NCBI GenBank assembly: GCA_030035585.1
Contig: CM057481.1
Coordinates: 62,071,128 to 62,135,127, forward strand
From: Dugong dugon
Taxonomy: Eukaryota; Chordata; Mammalia; Sirenia; Dugongidae
Length of the DNA stretch: 64,000 bases
Direction: 5' to 3'
In this document: in pieces, positions 1 through 12,700 of the stretch
Numbering within the stretch: the stretch's first letter is position 1
Layout: every line of letters starts with the position of its first letter
The notes under the pieces: model-generated
Seen by the model: the letters and a program-made list of their open reading frames with translations, nothing else
Told to the model about the DNA's origin: nothing
The model's database searches: none
Program-made: the position numbers and the translations under genes

Positions 1-256
1 GTTTTTATTTTAAAAATTAATATTGTTGTGTCTGTTAACTGAAATAGGAAATGTTTTTAAGATACAGGATTAATATCTAAATCTTTAGATACACTCTTCC
101 TCAGGTTGGCCCTGATCATTTTCCTTAGGTTGGCCTCAGATGACTTTTTAGCAGTTGGAAAATACCCTGTGTCTTCTGGGTATACCAATGCATTTTTTTT
201 TTTTTTTTTAAACTGCAGAGCTTTACATTGTTCTTTATTAACTTTTAATTTGTTAG
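1..256. other. Intronic DNA, no gene seen
   Basis: AT-rich sequence with a T-run near 194-209. No exon, RNA gene or clear repeat is recognised. It is probably intron of ACTR3B, because the gene's first recognisable exon lies downstream at 32.4 kb and begins at about residue 34. Confidence 0.4.
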
Positions 257-272
257 TTTTTGGGTCATCATT

Positions 273-446
273 GGGAAACCCTGGTGGCATAGAGGTTAAG
301 AGCTACGGCTGTTAATCAAAAGGTTGGCAGTTTGAATACACCAGGCACTCCTTGGAAACACTATGGGGCAGTTCTACTCTGTCCTATAGGGTCGCTATGA
401 GTCGAAATTAACTTGATAGCAATGGGTTTTTTTTTTTTGGTTTGTT
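273..446 (+). mobile_element. Afrotherian tRNA-derived SINE with target-site duplication
   Basis: The body runs from 'gaaaccctggtggcatagag' through a box-B-like 'ggcagtttgaatacacc' to 'ctatgagtcgaaattaactt' and a T-rich tail. It is flanked by near-identical direct repeats, 'ttttgggtcatcatt' ending at 272 and 'ttttgggtcgtcatt' ending at 462, so both insertion edges are defined. It is non-coding; the pol III-type boxes are SINE parts and not a functional tRNA gene. Confidence 0.85.
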
Positions 447-1177
447 TTTTTGGGTCGTCATTACAGTTACTGAGGTGTTTTATTCTATGTTTTAGTTTAT
501 TTACAATTTACTTTATCTTTAAAATATTTATGAATTCACAGGAAGTTATAAAAAATAGTACAGAGAGGTCCCGTATGCCTTTCATCCAGTTTCCCCCAAA
601 GGTTATATCTCATGCAATTATAGTACAATATCAAAACCAGGAAATTAACATTGGTACAGTGCATGTGTGTAGTTCTGTGTTATTCTGTCCCATGTGTAGT
701 TTCCTGTAACCACGACTGCAATCAAGATACAGACCTATTCCATCACCATAAAGATCTCTTCTGTGCTGTTCCTTTGTAGTCAAACTCACCGTCCCCAATT
801 CCTAACCTCTGGCAGCCATTAATCTGTTTTCCATCTCTATAATTTTCTCATTTCCAAAATATTAAGTAACCATGGAATCATACAGTATATGACTTTTTCA
901 GATAACTTTTTACTCAGCTTAATGCTCCTCAAATCCATTTAAGTTTTGGAGCTTATCAATAGATTTTTCCTTTTTATTGATGAGTAGTATTGCATGGTAT
1001 GGACATAAAGCAATGCATTTAAACATTCATCTATTGAGGGACAGTTTGGTTGTTTCCAGTTCTTGGCTATTATAAATGAAACTTCTGTGAACAATTGTAT
1101 ATAGGTAAAGTTGCTATGAATAATCGAGTACAGGTTTTTGTGTGGATGTATGTTTTCATTCCTCCGGGATAAATACC

Positions 1178-1370
1178 CAATGGCACAGTGGTCAAGCACT
1201 AGGCTGCTAACTGAAAGGTTGGCAGTTTGAACCCACCAGCTGCTTTGTGGGAGAAAGATGTGGCAGTCTGCTTCTGCAGACTTCATAGCGTTGGAAACCC
1301 TATGGGGCAGTATTATTCTATCCTATAGGGTTGCTATGATTCAGAATGGACTCAATGGCAGCAAGTTTAG
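1178..1370 (+). mobile_element. Afrotherian SINE (long-form, gapped copy)
   Basis: Begins at 'aatggcacagtggtcaagca', has a box-B-like 'ggcagtttgaacccacc', then the extra 'gtggcagtctgcttc' segment seen in other long-form copies here, and ends 'ggactcaatggcagcaag'. It interrupts the ancient L1. It is diverged and carries no gene. Confidence 0.75.
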
Positions 1371-1398
1371 TTCAATGGTTGGGTTGCATGATAAGTTT

Positions 1399-1590
1399 AG
1401 GAGTCCCTAGGTGGTACAAACAGTTAAGTGTTTGACTACTAACCAAAAGGTTGGAAGTTTGAACCCACACAGAGGCTCCTTGGAAGATCTGCTTCTGAAA
1501 GGTCACAGCCTTGAAAACCCTATCGAGTGCAGTTCTGCTTTGCACACTTGGGGTCACCATGAATCAGAACTGACCAGATGGCAACTTTTT
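1399..1590 (+). mobile_element. Afrotherian SINE, second copy just downstream
   Basis: Starts 'aggagtccctaggtggtaca', keeps 'ggaagtttgaacccac' and ends 'cagaactgaccagatggcaa' before a T-rich tail. It lies about 30 bp from the SINE at 1178-1370 in the same orientation. The short shared word 'aagtttag' at both left edges may be target-site sequence. Confidence 0.75.
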
Positions 1591-2070
1591 ATTTATTTTT
1601 TTATTTTAATGGTAAGCTTATATTTAGTTTTTTAAGAAACCGCCAGACTATTTTCCAGAGTGTCTATACCATTTTCCATTCCTACCAGCTATAAATTAGA
1701 GATCATATTTAACCACATTCTTGCCAGCGTTTGGTATTTTCACTGTTCTTTATTTCAGCAGTTCTAATAGGTGTATGGTGCCAGCTCATCATGGTCTTGA
1801 TTTGCATTTCCCTAATGACTAGTGAGGTTGAACATCTTTTCATGTGCTTATCTGACATTTCTATATCCTCTTCAATGAAATGTGTTTTCATGTTTTTTCC
1901 TATTGTCTAATTGGATTGTTTTTATTGTTGATTTTTGAGTTTTTTATGTATTCTGGATATGAGTTCTTTGCTGTATATGTGGTTTGCAAAAGCTTTTAAT
2001 TTTGATGAAATCCATTTTTTTTTTTAATTTTATGTCATATATATTTGGTGTTCTAAGAACATTTTTTTTT

Positions 2071-2276
2071 AGGAGTTCTGGTGTCACAGTGGTTAAGTGC
2101 TCAGCTGTTAACCAAAAGGCCAATGGTGCGAACCCACCAGCAGCTCCATGAGTGAAAGATGTGGCAGTCTGCTTCCATAAAGATTTACAGCCTTGGAAAC
2201 CCTATGGGGGCAGTTCTGCTGTGTCGTATAGGATCACTATGAGTCGGAATCGACTTGACAGCAGTGGCTTTTTTTT
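2071..2276 (+). mobile_element. Afrotherian SINE in ancient L1
   Basis: Begins 'aggagttctggtgtcacagt' and ends 'gtcggaatcgacttgacagc' followed by T's. The flanks 'aagaacattttt' (left) and 'aagaacttttta' (right) look like a degraded target-site duplication. The SINE splits the ancient L1 ORF2 remnant. Confidence 0.8.
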
Positions 2277-3117
2277 TAAAAGAACTTTTTACTGATCCCT
2301 GGTTCCCAAAGATTTTTCTTCTATGTTATCATCTGAAAGTTTTATAGTTTTACTTTTTACATTTAAATTTATGATCCATTTTGAGTTATAAGGTGTGAGG
2401 TTTAGGTTCAGCTTTTACTTACAGATATCCAGTTGGTCCAGCACTGTTGAAAAGACTGTCAACCCTTCATTGAATTGCTTTTGCACCTTTGTTAAAAATC
2501 AGTTGGCTGTACTTTTACGGAAGTATTTCTGGGTTTTCTCATCTGTTTAGTTGATCTGTGTGTCTGTCAGTCACTAATACCACGCGGTCTTTATTAGTAC
2601 AGCTGTATAAGTTTTGAAATTGGGTAGAGTGATGCTTCGTACTTTATTATTTTCTTTCAAAACATTTTCAGCTATTTTAGTTTCTGTCCGTGCTGATTTT
2701 AGAATAATCTTGTCTATATTTACAGAAAGTCTTGCTAAGATTTTGATTTTCATTGCATTAAACCTGTATATCAATTTGAGGAGAACTGACATATTTACTA
2801 CGTTGAGCTTTCTAATCTATGAGCGTAGTTATGTCTCTCCATTTGATGAGCTCTTACTTGCTTTCTCTGATTGGTGTTTTGTAGTATTCAGCATACAAGT
2901 CTTTCATGTTTTGTTAGATTTACACCTAAGTATTTCATTTTGTTTTGAGCAGTTGTAAATGGTATTATAGTTTTAATTTTTGTTTCCACCTGTTTATTGC
3001 TAGTATACAGAAATACAATTGATTTTTGAATGTTGATTTTATATACTGTGACCTTTCTAAACCCACTTATTCTAGGAGTTTTCGTGTAGAGTCCATGGGA
3101 TTTTCTGTGTAGACCAT

Positions 3118-3564
3118 TGTCATGGATTGAATTATGTCCCCCCAAAAAATGTGTGTATCAGTTTGGCTGGGCTGATTCCTGGTATTGTGTGATTTTCCTA
3201 TATGTTGTAAATTCTGCCTCTGTGATGTTAATGAGGGAGGATGAGTGGCAGTTGTGTTAGTAAAGCAGGACTCAGTCTACAAGATTGGATTGTGTCCTGA
3301 GGCAATCTCTTGAGATCCAAAAGAGAGAAGTGAGCAGAGAGACAGGGGAACCTCATACCACCAAGAAAGCAGTGCCAGGAGCAGAGTGCATCCTTTGGAC
3401 CTGGGGTCCCTGCACGGAGAAGAAGGCAGACAGAGAGCGAGCCTTCCTCTGGAGCTGATGCCCTGAATTTGGACTTCTAGCCTACTTTGAAGAAATAAAT
3501 TTCTCTTTGTTAAAGCCATCCACTTGTGGTATTTCTGTTGTAGCAGCACTAGATGACTAAGACA
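3118..3564 (+). mobile_element. Solo LTR, ERVL-MaLR type, with 5-bp duplication
   Basis: A 447-bp element starting TGTCATGG and ending CTAAGACA, with the TG...CA ends of an LTR. A polyadenylation-type AATAAA lies near its 3' end, before 'ctttgttaaagccatccact'. It is flanked on both sides by ACCAT (3113-3117 and 3565-3569), the 5-bp target duplication expected for this class. No internal retroviral sequence accompanies it, so it is a solo LTR left by recombination. The same LTR family occurs on the - strand three times at 25.3-27.7 kb. Confidence 0.85.
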
Positions 3565-5721
3565 ACCATCAAGTCATATGAAAGAGGGACAGTTTTATTC
3601 TATCTCTGTGCCTTTTCTTTCTTTTTTTTTGCCTTATTGCTTTGGATAGAACTCAGCTATACTGAATAGCAGTGGTGATAGCAGACATTCTTGCATTGTT
3701 CCTGATTTTAGGGGAAAAACATTCGGTCTTTCACTAATAAGTATGATATTAGTTGTAGGTTTTTTACAGATTTTCCTTGTCAACTTGAGGTTCTCTTCTA
3801 TACCTAGTTTTCTGAGAGTTTTTATTATGAATGGGTATTGAATTTTGTCAAAGGCTTTTTTTCCAACAGTTTATATGATCGTATGATTTTTTTTCTTTAG
3901 CCTATTAATATGGTGGATTACATTGTTTGATTTTCGAATAGTGAACCAACCTTACATCCCTGGAATATACCCCACTTGATTATGATATATAATCCTTTTT
4001 ATACTTTGCTGAATTCTTTTTGCTAATAAGTTGTTAAGAATTTCTTATCTGTATTGATGAGGGCTGTTGGTCTGATTTTCTTGGTATTTGTCTGGCTTTT
4101 GTATCTAAAATTTTTTTTATTTCTAGGATAGGGGAATAGGTTGTGTTCAACTGGTGTTAATTCTTCTTTAAATGTTTGATAGAATTCTCCAGTGAAATCA
4201 TTTGGTCTTGGAGATTTCTTTTTTGGACTTTTAAAATCACAAGTCTAGTTTCCTTTATAGTCACAGGGCTAGTCAAATTATCTGCTGTCTGTTGGGTGAG
4301 TTCTGGTAGTTTTTGCTTTTTGAATTGACCTGTTTCATTTACATTGTCAAATTTATGTACATGGAGTTGTTCAAATATTGCCTTATTATCCTTCTGATAT
4401 CTGCAGGGTCTGTAGTGATAGTCCCTGTTTTATTCCTGATATTAGTCATTTCTGTTGTCTCTCTTTTTCTCCTAGTCAGTTTTGTTAGAGATTTATCAAT
4501 TTTATGACCTATACAAAGAGTTATCTTTTTGTTTAATCATTTTTCTCTATTTTCAATTTCATTGGTTTCTGTTTGTGTTATTTTCTTTCTTCTTAGTTTG
4601 GGTTTATTTTTGCTTTTCTTTCTCTGGGTTTCTGAGGTAGGAGTTTAGATTATTGATTTGAGACTTTTCCTCTTTTTTTTTTTTGTTGTGCTTTAAGTGA
4701 AAGTTTACAATAATGGCTAGTCTTTCATATAAAAATTTATACATACGTTGTTATGTGACCCTACTTTCTCTCCCTATGCTGTGACAGCACACTCCTCCCT
4801 TCCACCCCAGATTTCCCGTGTCCATTCAACCAGCTCCTGACCTTCTCTGCCTTCTCATCTCTCCTCCGGAGAGGAGCTTCCCATTTAGTCTCATAATATC
4901 TACTTGAACTAAGAAGCACACTCTTCATGAGTATCATTTTATGTCCCATAGTCCAGTCTAGTCTTTGTCTGAAGAGTTGTCCTCGGGAATGGTTTTAGTT
5001 TTGAGCTAACAGAGAGTCCAGGGGCCATGTCTTCCAGGGTCCGTCCAGTCTCAATCAAACCATTAAGTCTGGTCTTTTTACTAGAATTTGAATTCTGCAC
5101 CCTACCTTTTTCCTGCTCCATCTGGGACTCTCTGTTGTATTCCTTGTCAGGGCTGTCATTGGTGGTAGCTGGGTACCATCTAGTTTTTCTGGTCTCAGGC
5201 TGATGCAGTCTCTGGTTTATGCGGCCCTTTCTGTCTCTTGGGCTAATACTTTCCTTGTGTCTTTGGTATTCTTCATTCTTTACTCCAGGTGGGTTGGGAC
5301 CAATTGACACATTTTAGATGGCCGCTCACTAGCTTTTAAGACCCCAGATGCCACTCACCAAAGTTAATAAACTTTGTTATGCCAGTTGACCTAGATATCC
5401 CCTGAAACCATGGTTCCCAGACTCCCATCCCTGCTACACTGTCCCTCAAAGTATTTGGTTGTATTCAGGAAACTTCTTAGCTTTGGTTTAGTCCAGTTGT
5501 GCTGACTTCTCCGATATTGTGTGTTGTCCTTCCCTTCACTTAAGATAATTCTTGTTTACTATCTAGTTAGTGATTACCCTTCTCCCTCCCTCCCTCCCTA
5601 CCCTTGTAACCATCAAAGAATGTTTTCTTCTTTGTTTAAACCTTTTCTTGAGTTCTTATAATAGTGGTCTTATACAATATTTTCCTTTTGCAACTGACAA
5701 AATTCACTCAGCATAATGCCT

Positions 5722-6501
5722 TAGTCCTACTGACTCCTTTGTAAATGACTTTCGTTTTTCCCTAGCCACTCTTAAAATTCTCTGTTTAGCTTTGGTTTTG
5801 GCAAGTTTAATTATGATATGTCTTGGTGACTTTCTTTTGGGATCTACCTTATGTGGGGTTCGATGAGCAAGTTGGTTAGGTATCTTCTCATCTTTCATGA
5901 TATCAGGGAAGTTTTCTGCCAACAAATCTTCAACAATTCTCTCTGTATTTTCTATTATCCCCCCTGTTCTGGTACTTCAGTCACTCGTAGGTTGTTCATC
6001 TTGATAGAATCCCACATAATTCTTAGAGTTTCTTCATTTTTTAAAATTCTTTCATCTGAGTTTTTTTTCAAATAAGTTGGTGTCAAGTGCTTTATCTTCA
6101 GTCTCACTAATTCTAACTCCTGTTACCTCATTTCTGCTCCTATGACTTTCTGTTGAATTGTCTACTTCTGACATTTTATTGATAATCTTCTGGATTTCTG
6201 ATTGCTGTCTCTCTGTGGATTCTTGCAGCCTATTAATTTTGTCATTATGCTCTTGAATAACCTTCTTAAGATCCTCTATTGCTTTGTCTGTGTGTTTCTT
6301 AGCTTACTTTGCATTTTGCATAATCTCCTTCCTGATCTCTTGAAGAGTTCTGTATATTAATCTTTTGTTTTCTGCCTCCGGTAATTCTAAGAAATTCTCT
6401 TCCTCTGGAAAATTTATTGATTCTGTATTTTGGGAGCTTGCTGAAGCCTTCATGGTCTGTCTCTTTATGTGATTTGATACTGACTGTTGTCTCTGAGCCA
6501 T
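5722..6501 (-). pseudogene. L1 ORF1p remnant of the ORF2-less L1
   Basis: The - strand carries broken ORF1 coding sequence. The start-proximal part (6304-6501) begins MAQRQQSVSNHIK. The downstream part (5704-5925) has the ORF1p core PKRKSPRHIIIKLAKTKAKQ and RILRVAREKRK. Intervening frames are closed by stops and frameshifts. The C-terminal domain following the AREK motif is missing because the internal deletion joins it to ORF2's 3' end. ORF1p normally forms a trimeric RNA-binding coat on L1 RNA; this copy cannot encode one. Confidence 0.75.
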
Positions 6502-7449
6502 TAATAATTTATTATATTTGCTTTATGTTTGCTGACTGTGTCCTAGCTTCTTATTTTGTTTTGTTTTGATATGCCCAAATAGGTTGCTCACGTGAGGTAG
6601 TGTGATTAGTGGTGCCTTTGAAGCTGTAATGTCCTGTCACCAGGTGGTTAGAGCTGTTACTAGATATGTGAGCCCAGGAGTCTGATTACTTTTGTTGTAT
6701 GAATTCAGCTCAGGTGTGCAGGTAGTTGGTCACCGAGTGTGTGGTACAGGCTGTCACCTACAGTCCTAGACAGGTGTGTGTGATTGGAGTAGGCACAGGT
6801 ATCTGGCTGCAGTAGCGGTCATGCGCTGAGCAAGGCAGGGGGCTGATGGATGCCCCTAAGTGTCTGGGAGGAAAGCATGTCCCTGTTCCCTAGAGCATGT
6901 AGGTGGGTGGATTTTGCAGCTGGAATCTGAGAACCCGGTGCTTTTGGTTGTAAGGACTGAGAGGCACCACTTATTCTTAGACCCCTGTCACGGGTGGCTA
7001 GGTGGTGTGGGTAGAGCCACTGGTCCTCAGGCTCCTGATGTAGGTAGGTGAGGACCCTGCTTAATGGGCACAGCAGTGTTAAATGTCACGAATCTGCCAC
7101 TTCACCATATAGCTGAAACATGGACTTCAGGTATATACCCCGTTGTACTGTGGTAATGAGGGTCTATGCTGTTGAAATGAGACCACACAAGTCTGTGTCG
7201 GGGTGAGAGGAATTCAGAGTCCGTGGACCCCTTGTGCCTGTGCCAAAGCAAAGGAGTTGTGCCTACCTTGAGTTTCTGGCTTATTATTTTTTCCCTCTTT
7301 GTTTATTTGTTCCTTCTCCAAAGCTGGGGAATGGCTCAGGGCATCTGACAGGTCCTACTTCCTGCCCAGGGGACTCAGCAGTCGATGAAGCCAGCCCGGG
7401 ATCTGGTGCAGAGCAGGGAGGGAACAGGTAAATGGGAGAGAATTTTTCC

Positions 7450-8400
7450 CATGGGTTCTTTTTTTTCTTTAAAAAAATTTTTTTCTAAATTGTACTTTAG
7501 GTGAAGGTTTACAGAACAAATAGTTTCTCATTAAACAGTCAGTACACATATTATTTTATGACATTGGTTAACAATCTCACAGCATGTCAACACTCTCCCT
7601 TCTTGATCTTGGAGGACTTTTTTTTTTTTTTTTTTGGTGAAAATATACAAGCCAAAGATACATCATTTCAAAAATTTCTACATGTACAGTTCAGTGACAT
7701 AGGTTACATTATCCCAGTTGTGCTGCTATTCTCACTTTAGATGAAGGTTTACAGAACAAAATAGTTTCTCGTTAAACAGGTAGTACACATATTGCCTTAT
7801 GATAATGGTTAAAAACGCCACTACATGTCAACACTGTCCTTACTCAACCTTGGGTTCCCTATCACCAGCTTTCCTGTCCCCTTCTGTCTTCTAGTCCTTG
7901 TGCTTCATTAGTCCCATTTTGTTTTATGGGGCTGTCCAATCCCTGGCTGAACAGTGAACCTCGGGAGTGACTTCACCATTGACCTAAGAGGGTGTCTGGG
8001 GGCCATACTCTTGGGGTTTCTCTAGTCTGTCTCAGGCCAGTAAATCTGTTCTCTTTTCGTGAGTTAGAATTTTGTTATACATCCTTCTCCAGCTCTGTCC
8101 AGAACTCTCTGTTGTGATCCTGGTCAGAGCAGTCAGTGGTGGTAGCTGGACACCATCTAGCTGTACTGGACTCAGTCTTGTGGAGGCCTTGGTAGCTGTG
8201 GTCTGTTAGTCCTTTGGGCTAATCTTTTTCTTGTATCCTCTTCTCTTTATTCTCCCTTGCTCCCGAAGGGGTGAGACCAGTGGAGTATCTTAGATGGCTG
8301 CTCATGGGCTTTTAAGACCCCAGACGCTACCCACCAAGGTAGAATGTAGAACACTGTCTTTATAAACTGTGTTATGCCAGTGGAGCTAGATGTTCCTATA
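7450..8400 (-). mobile_element. 5'-truncated L1 3' UTR fragment
   Basis: Only 3' UTR is present, on the - strand, with a T-rich edge near 7450-7490 corresponding to the poly(A). It contains the duplicated module seen in the innermost L1: 'gatgaaggtttacagaacaa'-type sequence at about 7500 and again at about 7740, separated by a 'ttcagtgacataggtta' module. It is truncated near 8399 in the same word ('gctagatgttcc') found at 16196-16207. Confidence 0.7.
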
Positions 8401-8771
8401 GAGTTTTTTTTTTAATCCTCATGGTAGGCCAGATGCAAGTACTTACCTTCTGCTGATTGAGCACTGATTTTCACTGGTTCTGGATGCCTGAGTAAACTCT
8501 CTGCCACTGGGTCTCTTCCAGTGTGGAAAACACCTCCCGAGTACCACTGCTTGCCTCACCACGAATGCGAGCCGATCCGGCCTGAAGGGTGCCGGCTACC
8601 ATCACTCCCTCCTCCTGCCACACAGTGCAATTCCTGAACTTTGCCTTTGATGTTCAGGGCTCCTAGATTGTCATATATAATCTATTCACTTGTTTTTTCG
8701 GGTCTTTGTTGTAAAAGGGACCACAGGAAGTGTCTGACTACTCCACTATCTTGGCTTTGCCTCCTCCTCTT

Positions 8772-8836
8772 TTCTAATGTAAGGATTAATGCTTACATTG
8801 ACTGTATAAGAACTTTGATATGTTCTATTTTCATTT
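8772..8836 (-). mobile_element. Ancient L1, short middle piece
   Basis: A 65-bp remainder of the ancient L1 between two younger insertions. Its left edge continues the sequence interrupted at 4676. Its right end 'tctattttcattt' (8824-8836) is repeated at 23975-23987, where the ancient L1 resumes. Confidence 0.6.
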
Positions 8837-9774
8837 CCTTTCTTTGGTCTATAGATTTTTTAAATTGTAATTCAGATGAAGGTTTACAGAGCAAACTAGC
8901 TTCTCATTAGAAAATTAATACACATATTGTTTTGTGACATTGGTTGCCAACCATGTGACATGTCAACACTTTCCCCTTCTCAACCTTGGGTTCCCTATTA
9001 CCAGGTTTCCTGCCCTCTTCTGCGTTCTCATCCTTGCCCCTGGGCTTATGTGCCCATTTAGTGTCGTTTTGTTTTATGGGCCTGTATAACCTTTGGCTGA
9101 AGAGTGAACCTCAGGAGTGACTTCATTACTGAGCTAAAAGGGTGTCTTGGGGCCATACCCTTGGGGTTTCTAAGTCTAGACTTTTTCTGTGAGTTAGAAT
9201 TTTGTTCTACATTTATGGGCCCTTTCCAGGACCCTCTATTGTGATCCCTGTCAGTACTGTTGGTGCTGGCAGCCAGGCACCATCTAGTTGTGGTGGACTC
9301 ATTCTGATGGAAGCTGTGATAGTTGTGGTCCAATAGTCCTTTGGACTAATCTTCCCCTTATGTGTTTGGTTTTCATTCTCCCTTGCTCCAGATGGGGTGA
9401 GACCAGTAGAATTTCTTAGATGGCAGCTCACAAGCTTTTAAGACCCCAGATGCCACCCACCAAAGTAGAATGTGGAACATTTTCTTTATAAACTGTGTTA
9501 TGCCAGTTGAGCTAGATGTTCCCCAAGACCGTGGTCCCTACAGCCCTCAGCCCAGTAATTCAGTCCATCAGGGAGTTTGGATGTGTCTGTGGAGCTTTCA
9601 TGACCTTTCCTTGTACAAGTTGTACTGGCTTCCGCAGTATTGTATATTGTCTTACCCTTCACCAAAGTTAGCACTTATCTATTTTCTATTTAGTATTTTT
9701 CCCTCCCCAACTCTCCCCTCCCTCATAACCATCAAAGATTGTTTCTTTTTGTGTGTATATCTTTTCATGAGTTT

Positions 9775-12700
9775 TTTATCATAATGGTCTCGTACTATAT
9801 TTGTCCTTTTGTGGTTGACTTATTTCACTCAGCATGCCCTCCAGATTCATCCGTGTTGTGAGATGTGTCACAGATTCATCACTGATCTTTATTGTTGCAT
9901 AGTATTCTACTGTGGGTACGTACCATAGTTTGTTTATCCATTCATTTATTGATAGGCATCTAGGTTGTTTCCATCTTTTTGCTATCATGAATAATGCTGC
10001 AATGAACATGGGTGTGTATGCGTCTATTTGTGTGACAGCTCTTTTCTCTCGGATATATTTCTAGGAGTGGAATTGCTGGATTATATGGTATTTCTATTCC
10101 TAGTTTTTTAAGGAAGCGCTGTATTGTTTTCCAAAATGGTTGTACCATTTTGCCTTCCTACCAGCAGTGCATAAGAGTTCCAATCTCCCCGCAGCCTCTC
10201 TAGCATTTGTTATTTTCTGTTTTTTTGATTTGTAGCAGTAATGTTGGGGTGAAATGGTGTCTCTTTGTGGTTTTGATTTGCATTTCTCTAATGGGTAGTG
10301 ATCGTGAGCATTTCCTCATATGTCTGTTAGCCACTTGAATGTCTTCTTTGCTGAATTGTCTGTTCATATCCTTTGCCCATTTTTTAATTGGATTATTTGT
10401 CTTTTTGTTGTAGAGGTGTTGAATTTTTCTGTAGATTTTAGAGATTAGACCCTTGTTGGAATTGTTGTAGCCAAAATTTTTATCCCAGTCTGTAGGTTCT
10501 CTTTTTGCTCATTTGGTGAGCATAAGTGTTTAATTTTTAGAAGATCTCAGTTATCTAGCTTGTCTTCTGGTGTTTGTGTATTGTTAGTTCTGGTTGGTAT
10601 CCTGTTAATGCCATGTACTAGGGCCTCTAGTGTTGACTCTATTTTTTCTTCTATGATCTTTATAGTTTTGGGTTTTATATTTAGATCTTTGATCCAGTTT
10701 GAATTAGTTTTTGTGTATGGGTCCTGTGTCATTGTTTTTTTACAGATGGACATCCGGTTTTGCCAGCACCATTTGTAAAAAAGACTATCTTTTCCCCATT
10801 TGATAGACTTTGGGCTTTTGTCAAAGATCAGATGACTGTAGGTAGATGAATTTACATCTGGATTTTCAATTCTGTTCTATTGGTCAGTGTATCTGTCATC
10901 GTATCAGTACCAGGCTGTTTTGACTACTGTAGCTGTATAGTAGTTTCTGAGGTCAGGTAGTACGTGTCCTCCTACTTTATTCTTCTTCAGTAATGCTTTA
11001 CAAATCCAGAGCTTCTTCCCTTTCCATATAAAGTTAATAATTAGTTTTTCCATCTCTTTAAAAAATGCTTTTGGTATCTGGATGGGGATTGCATTGTATT
11101 TGTAGATTGCTTTGGGTAGAATTGACATTTTCACGATGTTAAGTCTATCTATCCATGAGCATGGTATGTTTTTCCATTTATGTAGATCTCTTTTGGTTTC
11201 TTGCAGTAGTATTTTGTATAAATCTTTTACATTCCTGGTTAGATTTATTCCTAAGTATTTTATTTTTTTAGGAGCTATTATAAATGATATTGTTTTCCTG
11301 ATTTTCTTTTTGTTGTTCTCTTTATTTCTGTGTAGAAATCCAACTGATTTTTGTATGTTTATCTAGTATCCTGCCACTCTGCTGAATCTTCCTATTAGTT
11401 CCAATAGTTTTCTTGTGGAGTCTTTAGGGTTTTCTATGTATAGTATCATATCATCTGCAAATAGGGGAAGTTTTACTTCTTCACTACCAATTTGGATGCC
11501 CTTTATTTCTTTTTCTTGCCTTATTTCTCTGGCTAGGATTCCATTAAAGTGTTAAATAGCAGTGATGGAAAAGGGCGTCCTTGTCTTGTTCCTGTTCTCA
11601 AGGGGAATGTTTTCAGCCTCTCCCATTAAGAATGATTTTGGCTGTTGGTTTTGTATAGATGCCATTTATTATGTTAAGGAATTTCCCTTCTATACCTATT
11701 TTACTGAGAGTTTTTATCAGGAACAGGTATTGGACTTTGTCGAATGCCTTTTCTGCGTCATTTGAGATGATCATGTGATTGTATTATTTTATTTATGTAG
11801 TAGATTATGTTGATTGATTAATGTTGAACCATCCTTGCATAGCTGGTATGAATCCCACTTGGGTGTGGTGTATTACTTTTTTGATATGATGCTGAATTCT
11901 TTTGGCTAGAATTTTGTTGAGAATTTTTGCATCTATATTCATGATAGATATTGGTCTGTAATTTTCTTCTTTTGTGGTGTCTTTGCCTGGTTTTGGTATC
12001 AGGGTTATGCTGGCTTCATAGAAAGAATTTGGAAGTATACCTTCTTTTTCTGTGTTCTGAAATAGTTTGAGTAGTATTGGTGTAAGCTCTTCTCTGAATG
12101 TTTGGTTGAATTCTCCAGTGAGGTCATCTGGGCCAGGGCTTTTTTTTTTGGAAGTTTTTTTCTTTACCTTTTCAATCTCTTCTCTTGTTATAGGTCTATT
12201 TTGATTTTCAATTTCAGTTGGTGTTAGTTTGTGTAGGTAGTGTGTTTCTAGAAATTTGTCCATTTTCTCTAGGTTTTCAAATTTGTTGGAGTATACATAA
12301 TACTTTGTTATGATCCTTTTTATTTCAGTTGGGTCTGTTGTAATGTCCTCCATTTCATTACTTATTTGGATTATTTATGTCCTTTCCTGTTTTTATTTTG
12401 TCAGTTTGGCCAATGGTTTGTCAGTTTTGTTGAGCCTTTCAAAGGACCAACTTTCTATTGGTTCTTTCTTCTCTATTTCATTTATTTCTGCTCTGATCTT
12501 TATTATTTCCTTTCTTCTGGTGACTGTGAGTGTCTTTTGCTGTTCTCTTTCTGTTTATTCAAGTTGTGTAGCTAATGTTTTGATTTTGTTCCTTCTTTTT
12601 TGATGTGTGCATCTATTGGTATAATTTGACCTCTGAGGATTGTCTTTGCTTTGTTCCAAAGGTTTTGGTATGATGTGTTTTGATTCTCGTTTGATTCTAG

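Larger units (their letters stand above)
463..4676 (-). mobile_element. Ancient L1 (L1M-type), 3' UTR and ORF2 remnant, main piece
   Basis: Read on the - strand this is an old, decayed L1. Its 3' UTR occupies about 480-1170 and ORF2-derived sequence runs from about 1590 up to 4676; antisense RT-domain sequence is visible near 3890-3960. It is cut by three SINEs and a solo LTR, and at its right end by an L1 lacking ORF2. It resumes at 8772-8836 and again from about 23988, where the endonuclease-domain part ends near 24560. No open frame of useful length survives. The exact L1M subfamily was not determined. Confidence 0.7.
4677..8763 (-). mobile_element. L1 with ORF2 deleted (half-L1-like), interrupted
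   Basis: Reading the - strand from 8763 down: a 5' end (antisense of 'tatcttggctttgcctcc'), a 5' UTR (about 8400-8763 and 6502-7450), an ORF1 remnant (5722-6501), then directly the last ~100 bp of ORF2 and a ~1-kb 3' UTR ending in T's near 4677. Nearly all of ORF2 is missing at a junction near 5721. The flanks share 'cctctttt' (4669-4676 and 8764-8771), a plausible target-site duplication, and the ancient L1 continues on both sides. A 3'-UTR fragment of another L1 is inserted at about 7450-8400. Confidence 0.7.

Noticed and set aside
273-360. tRNA gene suggested by box-A/box-B-like words in the SINEs
   Set aside because: The words belong to SINE heads; no cloverleaf with an acceptor stem and anticodon loop is supported.
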